Assembly: GCA_947497245.1 (NCBI GenBank)
Contig: CANMFO010000001.1
Location: forward strand, 124,001 to 188,000
Reading direction: 5' to 3'
Length of the DNA: 64,000 bases
Source of the DNA: an uncultured Flavobacteriaceae bacterium
GTDB taxonomy: Bacteria; Bacteroidota; Bacteroidia; Flavobacteriales; Flavobacteriaceae
Of this stretch, positions 62,482 to 64,000 are shown in pieces (the first letter of the stretch is position 1; the number at the start of each line of letters is the position of its first letter). The translations under genes and the position numbers were made by a program. The notes under the pieces were generated by a model. The model ran no database searches. It was not told the origin of the DNA and saw nothing but the letters and a program-made list of their open reading frames with translations.

Positions 62482-63429
62482 CTAGTCCAGCCCTTTCCAA
62501 ACCTTTTCGATCAAGGCCTTCGTGGCCCGAATACCTTCAGGTTCGCCCATTGTTTCCCCTTCGAACTCGATACCGATATGGCCATCGAAATCGGAGTCCT
62601 TGACCATTTGAAGCAATTTTTGGTAGTCCATAATGGTCTCATTGCCCGCTTCATCAAAGGCGTAGGATTTTGCACTTACCCCTTTGGCAAAGGGTAGGAA
62701 GTCCGCCACACCTTGGTAACGGTCATAAACGGAATTGCATTTATTGTTCTGGGTGCTGCCCCATTCGGCATTGAGGCACCAGTTGCCAAAGTCGGGCAAA
62801 GTGCCCAAAAAGGAACTGCCCACCGTTTTCAGGATACCGACCATAAATTTTCCATCGGAAGTGTGCAGACCGTGATTTTCGACCAGGACATTGATGTTCT
62901 GGGCAGCCCCGTATTCGGCCAAACTTCCCAGTCCATCGATCAAAGCGGTATGGAGCTGTTGCCGGCTTCCCTTTCCAAAGGCGTTGACCCGGATGGAATG
63001 ACAACCCAAAATTTTAGCCGCATCGATCCATTTATAGTGGTTTTCCACGGCGATCTTACGTTCGGTATCGTCGGGATTCCCCAAATCGCCCTCATTGTCC
63101 ACCATGATCAACAAGCTCTTTACTCCCTGATCATCGGCACGCTGTTTCATTTGTGACCAAAACCCCTTATCGGTGGCCTGATCAACATAGAACTGGTTGA
63201 CATATTCCACGGCGTGGATCCCGTAGCTTTTTTTTGCGATGCTGGCAAAATCAACGGCCTTGATCTCGCGCTTTTCCAATGCTCTGTGCAAGGACCATTG
63301 GGCCAGTGATATTTTAGGTGCTGTCATGTTTGTTCTGCTTAAGGATGGGTAGGCCGGAAGGACATTGATGGTGGAGAGGGCCACCGAGCCAAGGGCACTT
63401 TTTTTTATAAAGGATCTTCTGGAGGTCAT
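62482..63429 (-). CDS. Tat-exported sugar isomerase/epimerase-like TIM barrel
   Basis: 315 residues. The N-terminus MTSRRSFIKKSALGSVALS is a twin-arginine signal. The body is an AP-endonuclease-2-like TIM barrel: ISLAQWSLHRAL, LVENHGLHTSDG with metal-ligand residues, and a late GHIGIEFEGETMGEPEG. Members include hydroxypyruvate and inosose isomerases, but Tat-exported forms in Bacteroidota act on sugars outside the cytoplasm. The exact substrate is unknown. It starts 15 bases after the end of the partial gene to its right, so both are probably one operon. Confidence 0.87.
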   Translation of the reverse strand: MTSRRSFIKKSALGSVALSTINVLPAYPSLSRTNMTAPKISLAQWSLHRALEKREIKAVDFASIAKKSYGIHAVEYVNQFYVDQATDKGFWSQMKQRADDQGVKSLLIMVDNEGDLGNPDDTERKIAVENHYKWIDAAKILGCHSIRVNAFGKGSRQQLHTALIDGLGSLAEYGAAQNINVLVENHGLHTSDGKFMVGILKTVGSSFLGTLPDFGNWCLNAEWGSTQNNKCNSVYDRYQGVADFLPFAKGVSAKSYAFDEAGNETIMDYQKLLQMVKDSDFDGHIGIEFEGETMGEPEGIRATKALIEKVWKGLD

Positions 63430-63444
63430 AGTATGGCGTTTAGG

Positions 63445-64000
63445 TTACTCCCTTAAAAAGGAATTTATAATGGAATCTACTTTGATTTGCTGGGCCATGG
63501 TTTTTTTATATTGCTCCCCGACCTCTTTTTCAATATAGGTCGTCAGGGTGACTTTATTCTTGAACTCCAGCGATTTCAGGGTTTCATAGGAATGTACCTC
63601 CCGCGTCTTAAAATCGATGTTTTTCGCCAGGGTCTTGAACAAGCTTTCCAAGCGGTCGTCAAAGGCCTTCTCCGAGATATAGGCCAAATCTTTTTGGTAC
63701 GTGTGCAACTCTACCAATTCTTTGGTCAGCATTGTGTTTCCCTGGAGGTTTGAATTGATATAACTGAGGAGGTAATTTTCCGAGAAGGTATAGGAGGTAA
63801 CCTGTAACATCGTGTTCAAATGCCCGTCCAGTTCCATTCCTTTCTCCTCGATATTTCCTGCGGTGAGAAAATCCGAAAACTGCCTTATTTTTGGAACCAG
63901 GGAATCCCTGCCCTTGTCCCGGGTCAACTCCTGAATGTTCGATCTGTTCTCCTCCAGTAGTTGCGACAACATGAGTTTGTTCTGGTTTTCATTTTTTCTA
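63445..64000 (-). CDS. Unrecognised protein, partial (runs off the right edge)
   Basis: The minus-strand frame stays open to base 64000, so the ATG at 63972 is probably internal and the true start is outside the window. The visible part is helical and charged (QLLEENRSNIQELTRDKGRD, then FLTAGNIEEKGMELDGHLNTM), ending in FLRE. The pattern resembles Bacteroidota DUF6090-type membrane proteins without their N-terminal helix, but this is only a weak impression. No motif gives a function. Confidence 0.55.
   Translation of the reverse strand, partial: RKNENQNKLMLSQLLEENRSNIQELTRDKGRDSLVPKIRQFSDFLTAGNIEEKGMELDGHLNTMLQVTSYTFSENYLLSYINSNLQGNTMLTKELVELHTYQKDLAYISEKAFDDRLESLFKTLAKNIDFKTREVHSYETLKSLEFKNKVTLTTYIEKEVGEQYKKTMAQQIKVDSIINSFLRE

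Noticed and set aside
1-64000. Mobile elements, CRISPR arrays, rRNA and tRNA genes
   Set aside because: I looked for transposase-like proteins, regularly spaced repeats and rRNA or tRNA sequence and saw none. The only tandem repeat carries the microprotein genes and does not have spacer-repeat structure.

Overview
The window looks like a piece of chromosome from a marine-type member of the Flavobacteriaceae (Bacteroidota). The evidence is the gene content: LytTR two-component systems, PspC/DUF2807/DUF4870 envelope genes, TonB-dependent receptors with a carboxypeptidase-like N-terminal domain, an AIM24-like protein and PadR- and Crp-type regulators. Shine-Dalgarno sites are weak, and a few promoters have the Bacteroidota -33 TTTG / -7 TAnnTTTG form. 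Gene density is high. I saw no rRNA, tRNA, insertion sequence, prophage or CRISPR array. The genus is not determined.

Layout. 0-2.3 kb: end of galK, a LytTR response regulator and trxB. 2.3-9.3 kb: a long minus-strand block with a DUF4870/NTF2-like pair, PadR-PspC-DUF2807 envelope genes, a dipeptide epimerase coupled to an alpha-oxoamine-synthase-like PLP enzyme, and a small exported protein. 9.4-13 kb: a DUF4442 protein, an unusual membrane cytochrome-b-like/cupin fusion, and a divergent MocR regulator. 13-18.2 kb: AIM24, DUF2461, then a Crp - DUF4406 - NudK - MsrA run that converges on a PBP4-type peptidase. 18.3-27.1 kb: redox and stress genes, namely OxyR divergent from Dps, a cNMP/PAS/sigma-54 activator, an OsmC gene with a sigma-54 promoter and a 26-bp palindrome, and NifJ. 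27.2-33.4 kb: a hotdog protein, DUF4395, a membrane adenylate cyclase, and a TPR-kinase-receiver-cyclase hybrid. 33.8-37.7 kb: a TonB receptor and a secreted FG-GAP/PQQ propeller. 37.9-44 kb: a CO-dehydrogenase-like molybdenum hydroxylase cluster (MoxR, VWA, CoxS, CoxL, CoxM) with a hairpin-rich leader before coxS. 44-49.3 kb: dehalogenase, AhpD-like, DoxX, a GH26 mannanase lipoprotein, ECF42 sigma factor with YCII protein, and a glyoxalase. 49.4-49.9 kb: three tandem 37-residue microprotein genes. 50.2-52.4 kb: another cyclase and GAPDH. 52.5-55.3 kb: a three-gene operon and a TetR gene, each preceded by the same 18-bp operator. 55.3-64 kb: a hydrolase lipoprotein, a membrane protein with a Crp-type regulator, a LytS/LytTR pair behind an outer-membrane barrel receptor, a Tat-exported sugar isomerase-like protein, and an unrecognised gene running off the edge.

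The most interesting items are: (1) the microprotein array at 49451-49873, three equal-length related ORFs that ordinary gene calling would miss; (2) the sigma-54 circuit at 20.6-23.6 kb, where promoter, palindrome and activator can all be read in the sequence; (3) the membrane-cupin fusion with its divergent MocR regulator; (4) the paired TetR operators; (5) the structured leader of the molybdenum hydroxylase. Three class III cyclase domains, a cNMP-binding sigma-54 activator and two Crp-family regulators lie within about 45 kb, so cyclic-nucleotide signalling may link several blocks; that link is inference.
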